In this document: positions 17,420-25,337 of the stretch, piece after piece
How positions within the stretch are numbered: the stretch's first letter is position 1
Layout: every line of letters starts with the position of its first letter
Assembly: GCA_947456955.1 (NCBI GenBank)
Contig: CANGTQ010000002.1
Coordinates: forward strand, 124,001 to 188,000
Source: Flavobacteriaceae bacterium
Lineage (GTDB): Bacteria; Bacteroidota; Bacteroidia; Flavobacteriales; Flavobacteriaceae
Length of the DNA stretch: 64,000 nt
Reading direction: 5' to 3'
Position numbers and translations under genes: made by a program
Notes under the pieces: generated by a model
What the model was told of the DNA's origin: nothing
Databases searched by the model: none
What the model saw: the letters and a program-made list of their open reading frames with translations, nothing else

Positions 17420-17680
17420 TTATTTTTTCACAGATTCCTTTAATTTTTTTGCGGCTTTTTCTATTTCTTCAGCACTCTTTAATTTAGCACTATCAATTTT
17501 AGCATTGGCTTTATCTTTCAACGTATCAAGTTTAGCTTCGGCTTTTGCTTTTACCGAATCAACACTCGCATTTACTTCTTCGGTCAAAGCTTCTTTTGCT
17601 TCGTCCAGTTTTTCTTTGGTTTTGTCTTGACAAGCTAGCAAAAATGAGAACAGAGAAATGGTTAAAAATATTTTTTTCAT
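17420..17680 (-). CDS. Small helical lipoprotein
   Basis: An 86-residue protein with a lipoprotein signal (lipobox LLAC, Cys17). The mature part is predicted to be entirely helical: repeating Lys/Ala/Asp/Glu segments such as DSVKAKAEAKLDTLKDKANA form an amphipathic apolipoprotein-like coil. No named family is recognised, and the function is unknown. It starts 7 bases after the fabD stop, so it is probably the distal gene of the fabD transcript. Confidence 0.72.
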   Translation of the reverse strand: MKKIFLTISLFSFLLACQDKTKEKLDEAKEALTEEVNASVDSVKAKAEAKLDTLKDKANAKIDSAKLKSAEEIEKAAKKLKESVKK

Positions 17681-17687
17681 AGGTAAT

Positions 17688-18557
17688 TTAAGCTGAAATG
17701 GTTTCTACTTCTTTGTCAATTTTATTTACTAATCCAATTAAGACTTTTCCTGGACCAACTTCAGTGAAACTTGTAGCTCCATCTTTTATCATTTGTTGAA
17801 CCGATTGTGTCCATCTTACCGGCGCAGTCAATTGGATAATTAAGTTTTTCTTTATTTCGTCAGCAGTTGAGACGGCAGTTGCAGTCACATTTTGATATAT
17901 TGGACAAGTTGGAGTTGAGAAGGTTGTTGCTTCAATAGCTGCAGCTAATTCCTCTCTAGCTGGTTCCATCATTGGCGAATGAAAAGCACCACCTACTGGT
18001 AAAATCAATGCACGTTTGGCTCCGGCTTCTTTCATTTTTTCGCAGGCTAATTCCACGGCTTTGTATTCTCCGGAAATCACTAATTGCCCGGGACAATTAT
18101 AATTGGCGGCAACAACAACGCCGTCAATAGAAGCGCATATTTCTTCCACAATTTTATCATCTAAATTTAGAACTGCAGCCATTGTTGAAGGTTTAATTTC
18201 ACAAGCTTTTTGCATTGCCAAAGCCCGTTGTGAAACTAATTTTAATCCGTCTTCAAAAGACAAAGTGCCGTTGACAACTAAGGCAGAAAATTCACCAAGC
18301 GAATGTCCCGCAACCATATCTGGTTTAATATTTAATGTTCTAGCTAAAATTACGGAATGTAAGAATACTGCTGGTTGCGTTACTTTGGTTTCTTTTAGTT
18401 CTTCGGCCGTGCCTTCAAACATAATATCTGTGATACGGAAACCTAAAATATTGTTGGCTTTTTCGAATAAATCTTTGGCTAAAGTTGAATTTTCATATAA
18501 TTCTTTACCCATACCGGTAAATTGTGCTCCTTGTCCCGGAAAAACGTATGCTTTCAT
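17688..18557 (-). CDS. fabD: Malonyl-CoA:ACP transacylase
   Basis: A 289-residue FabD, which loads malonyl groups onto acyl carrier protein for fatty acid synthesis. Visible motifs are GQGAQFTGMG at 8-17, the nucleophile Ser86 in GHSLGEFSA, Gln/Arg-bearing SQRALAMQ near 109-116, and the catalytic His193 in GGAFHSPMM. The length is normal. The ATG is preceded immediately by a diverged palindromic repeat (18560-18595), so the leader is formed by that element. It is not located in a fatty-acid gene cluster here. Confidence 0.95.
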   Translation of the reverse strand: MKAYVFPGQGAQFTGMGKELYENSTLAKDLFEKANNILGFRITDIMFEGTAEELKETKVTQPAVFLHSVILARTLNIKPDMVAGHSLGEFSALVVNGTLSFEDGLKLVSQRALAMQKACEIKPSTMAAVLNLDDKIVEEICASIDGVVVAANYNCPGQLVISGEYKAVELACEKMKEAGAKRALILPVGGAFHSPMMEPAREELAAAIEATTFSTPTCPIYQNVTATAVSTADEIKKNLIIQLTAPVRWTQSVQQMIKDGATSFTEVGPGKVLIGLVNKIDKEVETISA

Positions 18558-18559
18558 TA

Positions 18560-18595
18560 ATACTGAATTTATTTCAGCATCTCATGTATGCTGAA
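18560..18595. repeat. Diverged palindromic element, copy 3, upstream of fabD
   Basis: Bases 18560-18582 match the 23-bp repeat flanking the GIY-YIG gene with three differences (arm TTCAGCAT intact, other arm ATACTGAA). A further ATGCTGAA arm at 18588-18595 pairs with TTCAGCAT at 18573-18580 to make an alternative 8-bp hairpin. It lies in the fabD leader, two bases upstream of the start codon. Confidence 0.65.
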
Positions 18596-18633
18596 TAGTT
18601 ATATAATTTACAAAAATATGGTTTTTAAAATAA

Positions 18634-19350
18634 TTAGGACACCATGGGCACTTCCATCAGCAAGATTTCGTTATCTTCAGTAGCTTCAAAAGTTATTTTG
18701 TCAAAATCTGTAATGCCTAAACCGTCACGTTGTTCTAATTCTTGACCGTCAACTTTTACGCTTCCTTTAATTACAAAAACATACAAACCGTTGCCTTCTT
18801 TTTTTCGATTGTAAACAATAGAAGTTCCTTTATCTAAATTACCCATGTGAAACCAAGCATCCTGATGTATCCAAACGCCAGCATCATCAGCATTTGGAGA
18901 AAGTATTTGTTGTAATTTGTTATGACGGTCAGAAGTGTCTAGCGTAATTTGTTGGTAACGTGGCTCAACATTTCTGTATTTTGGGAAAACCCAAATCTGC
19001 AACAAATTGGTTCTTTTATCATGATTCGGATTAAACTCTGAATGTTGAATTCCGGTTCCGGCGCTCATTACCTGCACGTCACCAAATTTAATCACTTCGG
19101 TATTGCCCATGCTGTCTTTGTGCGCCAAATCACCTTCAAGCGGAATGGTAATAATTTCCATATTATCATGCGGATGTGTTCCGAATCCCATGCCTGAAGC
19201 GACGATGTCATCATTTAAAACACGCAATACGCCAAACTGAACTCTATCTGGATTATAATAGCTCGCAAAACTAAAAGTGTGGTGTGCATTAAGCCAACCA
19301 TGGTCTGCATGCCCGCGAGTACTGGCTTTGTGTAAGATTGTGTTTTTCAT
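18634..19350 (-). CDS. Pirin family protein
   Basis: A 238-residue bicupin of the pirin/YhaK type. The N-terminal cupin has the metal-binding block THPHDNMEIIT near residues 57-67, the downstream GIQHSEFN and the characteristic opening ADHGWLNAHHTFSFASYY. Family members are cytoplasmic iron-binding proteins; some, such as YhaK and YhhW, act as redox sensors or quercetin dioxygenases. The specific role is unknown. It is the last gene of a minus-strand series, separated by a terminator from the DUF6370-like gene upstream. Confidence 0.9.
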   Translation of the reverse strand: MKNTILHKASTRGHADHGWLNAHHTFSFASYYNPDRVQFGVLRVLNDDIVASGMGFGTHPHDNMEIITIPLEGDLAHKDSMGNTEVIKFGDVQVMSAGTGIQHSEFNPNHDKRTNLLQIWVFPKYRNVEPRYQQITLDTSDRHNKLQQILSPNADDAGVWIHQDAWFHMGNLDKGTSIVYNRKKEGNGLYVFVIKGSVKVDGQELEQRDGLGITDFDKITFEATEDNEILLMEVPMVS

Positions 19351-19380
19351 GCTGATATTAATTAATTTGTAATAAAAAAA

Positions 19381-19401
19381 TGTCCCGATTTAGTCGGGAC
19401 A
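19381..19401 (-). terminator. Terminator between the DUF6370-like and pirin genes
   Basis: A perfect 8-bp G/C-rich stem TGTCCCGA / TCGGGACA has a 5-base loop. The minus-strand product is followed by T7, which suits termination of the upstream purT/DUF6370-like transcript. Confidence 0.85.
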
Positions 19402-19412
19402 ATTGTATTTTT

Positions 19413-19781
19413 TTAATGTTTGTGACCTTCGTGGCTATCGTGTCCTTCTATTGGAAGAAGTTTAAAACTTGAAGCTATAAATTTGTTGTCTTTAACCTCA
19501 CCAACCACTTCTGCTTTTCTTATGGTAGAACAAAATCCGTCTGCGGCATGAGCATCACCGTGTTTGTGGATATCAGTTCCGTCAACATAATATGATTTTC
19601 CGTCAATTCGAACGGCTAAATCACAACCTTTTTTGTCTTTCATACCAAATTGGCATTGACCACATGAAGCTTCTACAATTTGTGTTTTTGGTTTTTGCTT
19701 CGCCTGTTCGTTTATCCTCGATTCTTGAGCATTTGTAGCAATGCAAATAAAAAGAAATAAAGTTAAAAAAATATTTTTCAT
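19413..19781 (-). CDS. Exported Cys/His-rich protein (DUF6370-like)
   Basis: A 122-residue protein with a signal peptide (residues 1-18, ending TNAQ). The core has the block VEASCGQCQFGMKDKKGCDLAVRI with three cysteines (a C-x-x-C pair plus one), then YYVDGTDIHKHGDAHAADGFC. The C-terminus is histidine-rich (GHDSHEGHKH). The Cys and His pattern suggests metal binding in the periplasm. I associate it with DUF6370, but that name is from memory. It follows purT by 4 bases, so it is transcribed with it; a functional relation to purine synthesis is not evident. Confidence 0.75.
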   Translation of the reverse strand: MKNIFLTLFLFICIATNAQESRINEQAKQKPKTQIVEASCGQCQFGMKDKKGCDLAVRIDGKSYYVDGTDIHKHGDAHAADGFCSTIRKAEVVGEVKDNKFIASSFKLLPIEGHDSHEGHKH

Positions 19782-19785
19782 TATA

Positions 19786-20949
19786 TTATGGGTTTACAGT
19801 TACTAAACTAGCAGCTCTTTTAGCTTTTATTACTACTTCTTCTATCGGGATTTCGAGAGAGTCATGGGTTAATACGACACCCATTCTTCGAAATGGTCTT
19901 GAAGATGGTTTCCCAAAAATACGAAAATCTGTTTTAGGAAGTGCAGCTAAAGATGAAATTCCTGAATATTTTGGATTATCTGAGTTTTCAGATGCTAAAA
20001 TAACAGCGCTTGCACCAGCTTTTTCTATAGTAATTTCAAATATTGGCAAACTCAAAATGGCACGTAAATGAAGTTCAAATTCATTAAAGTTTTGTGTTCC
20101 AGCTAATGTGACCATTCCAGTATCATGCGGTCTTGGTGATAATTCTGAAAAATAAACACCTTCATCAGTTAGGAAAAATTCAACTCCAAAAAGTCCGGCA
20201 CCACCAAGTGCTTCGGTAACCTTTTGAGCCATTTCTTGAGCTTCTACCAAGTCTTTATTGGCAATTTTTGCTGGTTGCCAACTTTCCTGATAATCGCCAC
20301 GTTCTTGTCGGTGACCAATTGGCGCGCAGAATAATGTTGGATTATTATTTTGTGTGACTGTTAACAAAGTAATTTCGGAATTGAATTTCACAAAAGCTTC
20401 CACAATAACCTCCACCACATCGCCTCTTGAACCTTCCACGGCATAATTCCATGCTTTTTCAATATCTTCTTCTGTTTTTATAGTTGATTGACCTTTTCCA
20501 GAAGAACTCATTAAAGGTTTTACTACACAGGGAATCCCAACTTCAGAAACGCCTTTTCTCAATTCTTCGGCAGAAGTTGCATAACGATAATTGGCTGTTT
20601 TTAATCCTAATTCTTTCGATGCCAAATCACGAATGGCTTTTCTGTTCATAGTAAAATTTGCCGCTTTTGCAGACGGGACAACAGTTATGCCTTGTTTTTC
20701 ATAGTCATAAAGTCGTTCTGTGCGAATCGCTTCAATTTCGGGAACAATAAAATCGGGATTGTGTTTGGCTATAATTCGGTCTAATTCTTCGCCATCAAGC
20801 ATATTAATCACTTCGAATCCATGAGCTACTTGCATTGCCGGTGCATTTTCATAACTATCTACGGCAATTATAGTTTGCCCAATTCGTTGTGCCGCTATAA
20901 CAAATTCTTTTCCTAATTCTCCAGAACCGAGTAATACTATTTTTGCCAT
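19786..20949 (-). CDS. purT: Formate-dependent GAR transformylase
   Basis: A 387-residue ATP-grasp enzyme that makes formyl-GAR from GAR, formate and ATP, the folate-independent third step of purine synthesis. Family motifs are [10 protein letters not shown] at 6-15, the ATP-grasp Lys region [16 protein letters not shown] near 135-150, the block [20 protein letters not shown] split across 207-226, and [13 protein letters not shown] near 270. The length matches E. coli PurT. It is the first gene of a unit with the DUF6370-like gene. Its upstream region carries a CCATTAAGG-type inverted repeat. Confidence 0.96.
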   Translation of the reverse strand: MAKIVLLGSGELGKEFVIAAQRIGQTIIAVDSYENAPAMQVAHGFEVINMLDGEELDRIIAKHNPDFIVPEIEAIRTERLYDYEKQGITVVPSAKAANFTMNRKAIRDLASKELGLKTANYRYATSAEELRKGVSEVGIPCVVKPLMSSSGKGQSTIKTEEDIEKAWNYAVEGSRGDVVEVIVEAFVKFNSEITLLTVTQNNNPTLFCAPIGHRQERGDYQESWQPAKIANKDLVEAQEMAQKVTEALGGAGLFGVEFFLTDEGVYFSELSPRPHDTGMVTLAGTQNFNEFELHLRAILSLPIFEITIEKAGASAVILASENSDNPKYSGISSLAALPKTDFRIFGKPSSRPFRRMGVVLTHDSLEIPIEEVVIKAKRAASLVTVNP

Positions 20950-20961
20950 TGGTATATTTTT

Positions 20962-21028
20962 AAACCATTAAGGTATTAAGATGATTAAGAATTACAACAC
21001 TTAATGAAACTAAACACCTTAATGGTTT
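20962..21028. repeat. AACCATTAAGG-type inverted repeat, copy 1
   Basis: AAACCATTAAGGT (20962-20974) and its perfect inverse (21016-21028) can form a 13-bp stem. The 18-mer AACCATTAAGGTATTAAG at 20963-20980 recurs exactly at 22269-22286. It lies between purT and the aminotransferase gene. Confidence 0.75.
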
Positions 21029-21042
21029 TATATTTTAAAATG

Positions 21043-22230
21043 TTACGCTAAGGCTTCCTTGATCCTTTTGAAAGCTTCAGTTAGAAGTTCTTCGCTTGTG
21101 GCATAAGAAATTCGGATGCAATTTGGATTTCCAAAAGCATCTCCAGTTACGGTCGCTACATTAGCTTCAGATAATAAATACATCGATAAATCATCGGCAT
21201 TATTAATTAATTTTCCTCGTAATGTTTTTCCGAAAAAAGAGGAAACATCTGGGAAAAGATAGAAAGCACCTTCGGGAACATTAATTTTTAAACCAGGAAT
21301 TGCTTTGGCTAATTCTACTACTAAATTTCTACGGTTTTTAAAAGCCAAAACCATTTCATTCAACACTTTTGGTTCAGCATCAACAGCAGTTATCGTGGCT
21401 CTTTGTGCAATTGAGTTTGCTCCGGAAGTTACTTGGCCTTGCATTTTTGTACAAGCTTTGGCAATAAATTCGGGTGCGCCGATGTATCCAATTCTCCAAC
21501 CAGTCATTGCAAAAGCTTTGGCAACACCATTCACGGTAATAGTTCTTTCAAACAATCGTGGAATTGAACCAATACTACAAAATGTTCCTGAAAAATTAAT
21601 GTGTTCGTAGATTTCGTCAGAAACGATATATATGTTTGGGTATTTATCTAAAACTTTACCAATGGCAGTTAATTCTTCGCGATTGTATACTGAACCGCTT
21701 GGATTACATGGCGAACTGAACCACATCATTTTGGTTTTTGGGGTAATTGCTGCTTCTAATTGCGCTGCGGTCATTTTAAAATCGGTTTCTACTGAAGTTG
21801 GCACTTCAACAGGAACACCGCCAGAAAGTTTTATGATTTCAAAATAAGAAACCCAATAAGGTGCAGGAAGAATAACTTCATCGCCATCATTAAGCATTAC
21901 TTGTGCAATATTATATAATGATTGTTTCGCCCCTGTAGAGACTACGATGTTTGCGGGTTTGTAATCTAAATTATTATCGCGTTTGAATTTTCTGCAAATC
22001 GCATCTTTCAATTCAACATATCCATCAACAGGCGAATACGTACTGTAATTTTCATCGATAGCTTTTTTAGCAGCTTCTTTGATAAAATCGGGAGTATTGA
22101 AATCGGGTTCACCCAGACTTAAACTGATGATGTCTTTTCCTTGTGCTTTTAATTCTCTTGCTAATGCAGCCATGGCAAGAGTTTGTGACGTAGATAAATT
22201 ATTAATTCTGTCGGATAATAGGTTGTTCAT
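21043..22230 (-). CDS. Class I PLP aminotransferase (aspartate aminotransferase type)
   Basis: A 395-residue fold-type I aminotransferase. Blocks seen are SLGEPDFNTPDFI near the start, the PLP ring-stacking region STGAKQSLYN, SPCNPSGSVY, and the Schiff-base lysine near residue 235 in NGVAKAFAMTGWRIGYIG. The C-terminal substrate carboxylate-binding arginine lies in CIRISYATS. This is the AspC-I-gamma type that uses aspartate or related donors, but broad specificity is common. The gene stands alone between two copies of the same AACCATTAAGG inverted repeat. Confidence 0.9.
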   Translation of the reverse strand: MNNLLSDRINNLSTSQTLAMAALARELKAQGKDIISLSLGEPDFNTPDFIKEAAKKAIDENYSTYSPVDGYVELKDAICRKFKRDNNLDYKPANIVVSTGAKQSLYNIAQVMLNDGDEVILPAPYWVSYFEIIKLSGGVPVEVPTSVETDFKMTAAQLEAAITPKTKMMWFSSPCNPSGSVYNREELTAIGKVLDKYPNIYIVSDEIYEHINFSGTFCSIGSIPRLFERTITVNGVAKAFAMTGWRIGYIGAPEFIAKACTKMQGQVTSGANSIAQRATITAVDAEPKVLNEMVLAFKNRRNLVVELAKAIPGLKINVPEGAFYLFPDVSSFFGKTLRGKLINNADDLSMYLLSEANVATVTGDAFGNPNCIRISYATSEELLTEAFKRIKEALA

Positions 22231-22268
22231 GTTGTGTTGTAATTAAATATTTTATATTTTAAAATAAA

Positions 22269-22333
22269 AACCATTAAGGTATTAAGAAAATTAAGATTTT
22301 TGGTCCTTAATATTGCTTAATATCTTAATGGTT
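22269..22333. repeat. AACCATTAAGG-type inverted repeat, copy 2
   Basis: AACCATTAAGGTATTAAG (22269-22286) and its inverse (22316-22333) pair at 17 of 18 positions. The 18-mer is identical to that at 20963-20980. It lies between the desaturase gene and the aminotransferase gene. Confidence 0.8.
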
Positions 22334-22354
22334 AAAAAATCTTCATTTAAAATT

Positions 22355-23449
22355 TTATGCTAATTGAGGCTGTCTTCCAAGCTCTTTTAAATGTCTAAAG
22401 TGAGAAACGATTGCAGCTCTGGTTGTTTTGAATTCGTAATATGGCAACTCACATTCAGCTGCTGTTTGTTTTACTATTTCAGCAATTTTTCCATAATGAA
22501 TGTGGCTAATATTAGGAAATAAATGATGTTCTACCTGGTGATTTAAACCACCTGTGTAATAATTGACTAACCAATTTTTTGGTGCAAAGTTAGCTGTGGT
22601 AAACAATTGATGAATCGCCCAAGTATTTTCGATTTCGCCATTGTCATCTGGAATCGGGTTTTCAGTTTCTTCCACAACGTGAGCTAATTGGAAAACCACA
22701 CTCAAGATAACTCCAGCGGTATAATGCATTACCAAAAATCCTAAAACTACTTTCCACCATGTGATTCCCATTACCATTGGTGATACTATCCAAATAGAGA
22801 AATAAATAACTTTAGTAATGATTAAAGTTGTCCAACGAATTGAAGGTTTTTTGAATTCGCCATAAGATAAATTTCTTTTCAAATAGCGTTTCATTTGAAA
22901 GAAATCGGTAGTAATTGCCCAATTGAAAGTTAATAATCCATAAAGAAAAATGGAATAATATTGTTGGAATTTATGAAAACGATACCATTTTGCTTCTTTA
23001 GTAAAACGCATAATTCTTCCCGCTTCTAAATCTTCATCATGACCAAGAATATTTGTATAAGTATGGTGCAAAACATTGTGCTGCACTTGCCAGTTGTATA
23101 CATTTCCGGCCAAAATATAAATACTTCCACCCATAAATTTATTGACCCAGGATTTAGAAGAATAGGCGCCATGATTCCCATCATGCATCACATTCATTCC
23201 TACGCCTGCCATTCCAACTCCGATAACAACATTTAGTAAAAGATAAACCCAAAAAGGCATATCCATAGCTAGTAAAAAGAAATAAGGTGTAAGGAAAATG
23301 GAAAACATAACTATTGTTTTCAAGTGCAGCTTCCAGTTTCCGGTTCTCTCAAGGTTATTTTCTTTGAAATAATTATTAACTCTCGAATTTAGAGTTCTAA
23401 AGAATTTAAGCGAATCATTTTTAGAAAAAATAGGCGTTGTGGTGTCCAT
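22355..23449 (-). CDS. Fatty acid desaturase
   Basis: A 364-residue integral membrane desaturase. Hydrophobic segments lie at about 47-85, 170-185 and 208-250. The three histidine boxes that bind the di-iron centre are HDGNHGA (89-95), HNVLHH (124-129) and HQVEHHLFP near residue 305. The QxxHH-type third box suggests a front-end or acyl-lipid type desaturase (COG3239) that introduces a double bond into membrane acyl chains. The electron donor is not encoded nearby. It is divergent from rsmG; a TATATTTG box on the minus strand at 23472-23479 is a likely -7 element. Confidence 0.92.
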   Translation of the reverse strand: MDTTTPIFSKNDSLKFFRTLNSRVNNYFKENNLERTGNWKLHLKTIVMFSIFLTPYFFLLAMDMPFWVYLLLNVVIGVGMAGVGMNVMHDGNHGAYSSKSWVNKFMGGSIYILAGNVYNWQVQHNVLHHTYTNILGHDEDLEAGRIMRFTKEAKWYRFHKFQQYYSIFLYGLLTFNWAITTDFFQMKRYLKRNLSYGEFKKPSIRWTTLIITKVIYFSIWIVSPMVMGITWWKVVLGFLVMHYTAGVILSVVFQLAHVVEETENPIPDDNGEIENTWAIHQLFTTANFAPKNWLVNYYTGGLNHQVEHHLFPNISHIHYGKIAEIVKQTAAECELPYYEFKTTRAAIVSHFRHLKELGRQPQLA

Positions 23450-23471
23450 GTTTTTTTATTCAAATTTTGCT

Positions 23472-23479
23472 CAAATATA
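23472..23479 (-). promoter_or_regulatory. Putative -7 element of the desaturase gene
   Basis: The minus strand reads TATATTTG, matching TAnnTTTG, 23 bases before the ATG. The -33 element is not clear. Confidence 0.45.
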
Positions 23480-23534
23480 ATTATTATAATTTTTTAAAGA
23501 TTATAAACAAATCATAATTATTAACCAAAAGCAC

Positions 23535-23542
23535 TATTTTTG
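23535..23542 (+). promoter_or_regulatory. Putative -7 element of rsmG
   Basis: TATTTTTG fits TAnnTTTG and ends 15 bases before the ATG at 23558. It also overlaps the alternative TTG start at 23540, which argues against that start. Confidence 0.45.
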
Positions 23543-23557
23543 TTGAAAATTCACTTT

Positions 23558-24187
23558 ATGGAAGAAATTCTTAAACAATTTCCTAATCTTACTGAAAATC
23601 AAATACTACAGTTTAAAAAATTGGAAGTACTTTACCATGATTGGAATGCTAAAATAAATGTGATTTCTAGAAAAGATATAGATGAATTATACACCAAACA
23701 CGTATTGCATTCGTTAGCTATTGCCAAAATCCAACCATTTGAACCTGGAACCTATATTTTAGATGTTGGCACCGGCGGTGGTTTTCCTGGAATTCCGTTA
23801 GCGATTTTGTTTCCGGAAACTAGGTTTTATTTGATTGATGTTATTGCAAAAAAAATAAAAGTAGTGCAAGCTGTAGTTGATGCTTTGGGTTTAAAAAATG
23901 TCAAAGCCGAACAAATTCGTGCCGAGAATGTAAAAGGCGATTATGATTTTATTGTAAGCCGAGCTGTGACCAATATGCCCGATTTTGTTTCCTGGATAAA
24001 GGACAAAATCAAAAAGCAAAACAAACACAATTTGCCTAACGGCATTCTTTATTTAAAGGGTGGAGATTTAACAGAAGAATTAAAAGATTTTCCAAGAGCA
24101 ACCGAATATAACATAGCCGATTTCTTTAAAGATGAATTCTTTGAAACTAAAAAAGTGGTCCATTTGCCATTAAAATATAAAGCATAA
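23558..24187 (+). CDS. rsmG: 16S rRNA m7G527 methyltransferase
   Basis: A 209-residue class I methyltransferase that methylates G527 of 16S rRNA. The SAM-binding glycine motif is at about 69-80 (DVGTGGGFPGIP). The family blocks YHDWNAKINVISRKD and HVLHSLAI precede it, and SRAVTNMPDFVSW lies near 135. The longer frame starts with TTG at 23540 and adds six residues; ATG (MEEILKQF) is preferred because a -7 box overlaps the upstream TTG. The gene converges with the T9SS cargo gene. Length and motifs are normal. Confidence 0.95.
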   Translation: MEEILKQFPNLTENQILQFKKLEVLYHDWNAKINVISRKDIDELYTKHVLHSLAIAKIQPFEPGTYILDVGTGGGFPGIPLAILFPETRFYLIDVIAKKIKVVQAVVDALGLKNVKAEQIRAENVKGDYDFIVSRAVTNMPDFVSWIKDKIKKQNKHNLPNGILYLKGGDLTEELKDFPRATEYNIADFFKDEFFETKKVVHLPLKYKA

Positions 24188-24216
24188 AAAAGCTCTTAAT
24201 AAGGGTTTTTTTAGTA

Positions 24217-25236
24217 TTAACTTTTAACAATTTTCTTCGTTACACTTCCTTTTTCATTTTCGATAGTGATGAGGTACATTCCTTTAGTTAGTGAAACCGG
24301 AATTTCTAATGTGCCATTTATTGATTCGTTTTTTGCTTGATAAATTGTTTTGCCAAGCAAATCCGTAACATAAATGGTAGCATTGTCAATGGTGTTTGAT
24401 GAATTGATATTAATAGAGTTTTGTACTGGATTTTGAATCCAAACCGACTGTAACGTATTTTGAGCATTTCCCATAATTGGCATTGCGCCTATTTCATATG
24501 TTGTATCATTTTGGTTAATCCCTGCTACAGATGCTACAACAATAGTATTAAGACTTCTAAATTTAAAATTGTTCGATGTGTCGGTTGGTTCATAATAAGC
24601 ATAAGTGGTTTGAGAAGCCGTTCCTACGGGAAAAATGCTTAGGTATAAAGTTACCGAAAGCACAGTTTTTAATCGGGTTACATTACCTGAGTAACTATAA
24701 TCAGGTAAATTTAAAACACCATAGCCGTCAACTGTTGTGGTTAATGTTCCTGAAAATGTTCCCGAATTGGTTCCATAAACATAGTTTCCGCTGACGTTAC
24801 TATCGGTATTGCTAAACGGATAAACCATTGGGAAAGCTCCCAATGTTGCATTGCCACTTCCACCGGTGCCGCCATTGAAGTTAATATTTAAACCGGCAGA
24901 ATCTAAACCTGTTATCGATATAGTTGCACCGGCAGCTTTTGTAAACATTTTTCCGGTAGCTGAAGTTGAAGTCGAAACAATGACATTGGTAGTCCCAGGA
25001 TAGGTTGAGGATTCCGAAGTTGTTGGAGCAACATATGTATAAGTTGTATTACTAAGAGGTACAAAACCACTAAAATTCCAGTTTTGATTAACACCTCCTG
25101 CACCATGATTTAGTGTGTTTGGATTGGCAACTGCTGAAAAAATAGAACCATTGGTGCCGTAAAATGAATTTATTTGATTCTGAGCTAAACTGATAAAAGA
25201 GATAATTAGAAATGTGAAAAGTAATTTTATTTTCAT
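24217..25236 (-). CDS. Secreted protein with T9SS type A sorting domain
   Basis: A 339-residue protein with a signal peptide (residues 1-18, ending SLAQ) and a Thr/Ser/Gly-rich beta body. The C-terminal sorting domain of about 75 residues carries the type A pattern: NATIYVTDLLGKTIYQ, then LTKGMYLITIENEKG and a basic end KKIVKS. T9SS would carry it across the outer membrane, after which the domain is removed. The central region has no recognised catalytic motif. It is on its own transcription unit, with the pruA terminator upstream. Confidence 0.85.
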   Translation of the reverse strand: MKIKLLFTFLIISFISLAQNQINSFYGTNGSIFSAVANPNTLNHGAGGVNQNWNFSGFVPLSNTTYTYVAPTTSESSTYPGTTNVIVSTSTSATGKMFTKAAGATISITGLDSAGLNINFNGGTGGSGNATLGAFPMVYPFSNTDSNVSGNYVYGTNSGTFSGTLTTTVDGYGVLNLPDYSYSGNVTRLKTVLSVTLYLSIFPVGTASQTTYAYYEPTDTSNNFKFRSLNTIVVASVAGINQNDTTYEIGAMPIMGNAQNTLQSVWIQNPVQNSININSSNTIDNATIYVTDLLGKTIYQAKNESINGTLEIPVSLTKGMYLITIENEKGSVTKKIVKS

Positions 25237-25291
25237 AGTGTATTATTTAAAAGAATTTTACATTTAATTTATTCAAAGCCAAATGTATAAA

Positions 25292-25319
25292 AAATGTCCA
25301 AGTTTTTACTTGGACATTT
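25292..25319 (-). terminator. Terminator of pruA
   Basis: A perfect 12-bp stem AAATGTCCAAGT / ACTTGGACATTT has a TTTT loop; on the minus strand it is followed by a T-rich tail. It lies 18 bases after the pruA stop. Confidence 0.85.
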
Positions 25320-25337
25320 AAAAAATTATAGTCGTAT

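Noticed and set aside
24186..24215. Hairpin between rsmG and the T9SS type A gene
   Set aside because: The arms (CTCTTA and TAAGGG) need several G-T pairs; too weak to list as a terminator.
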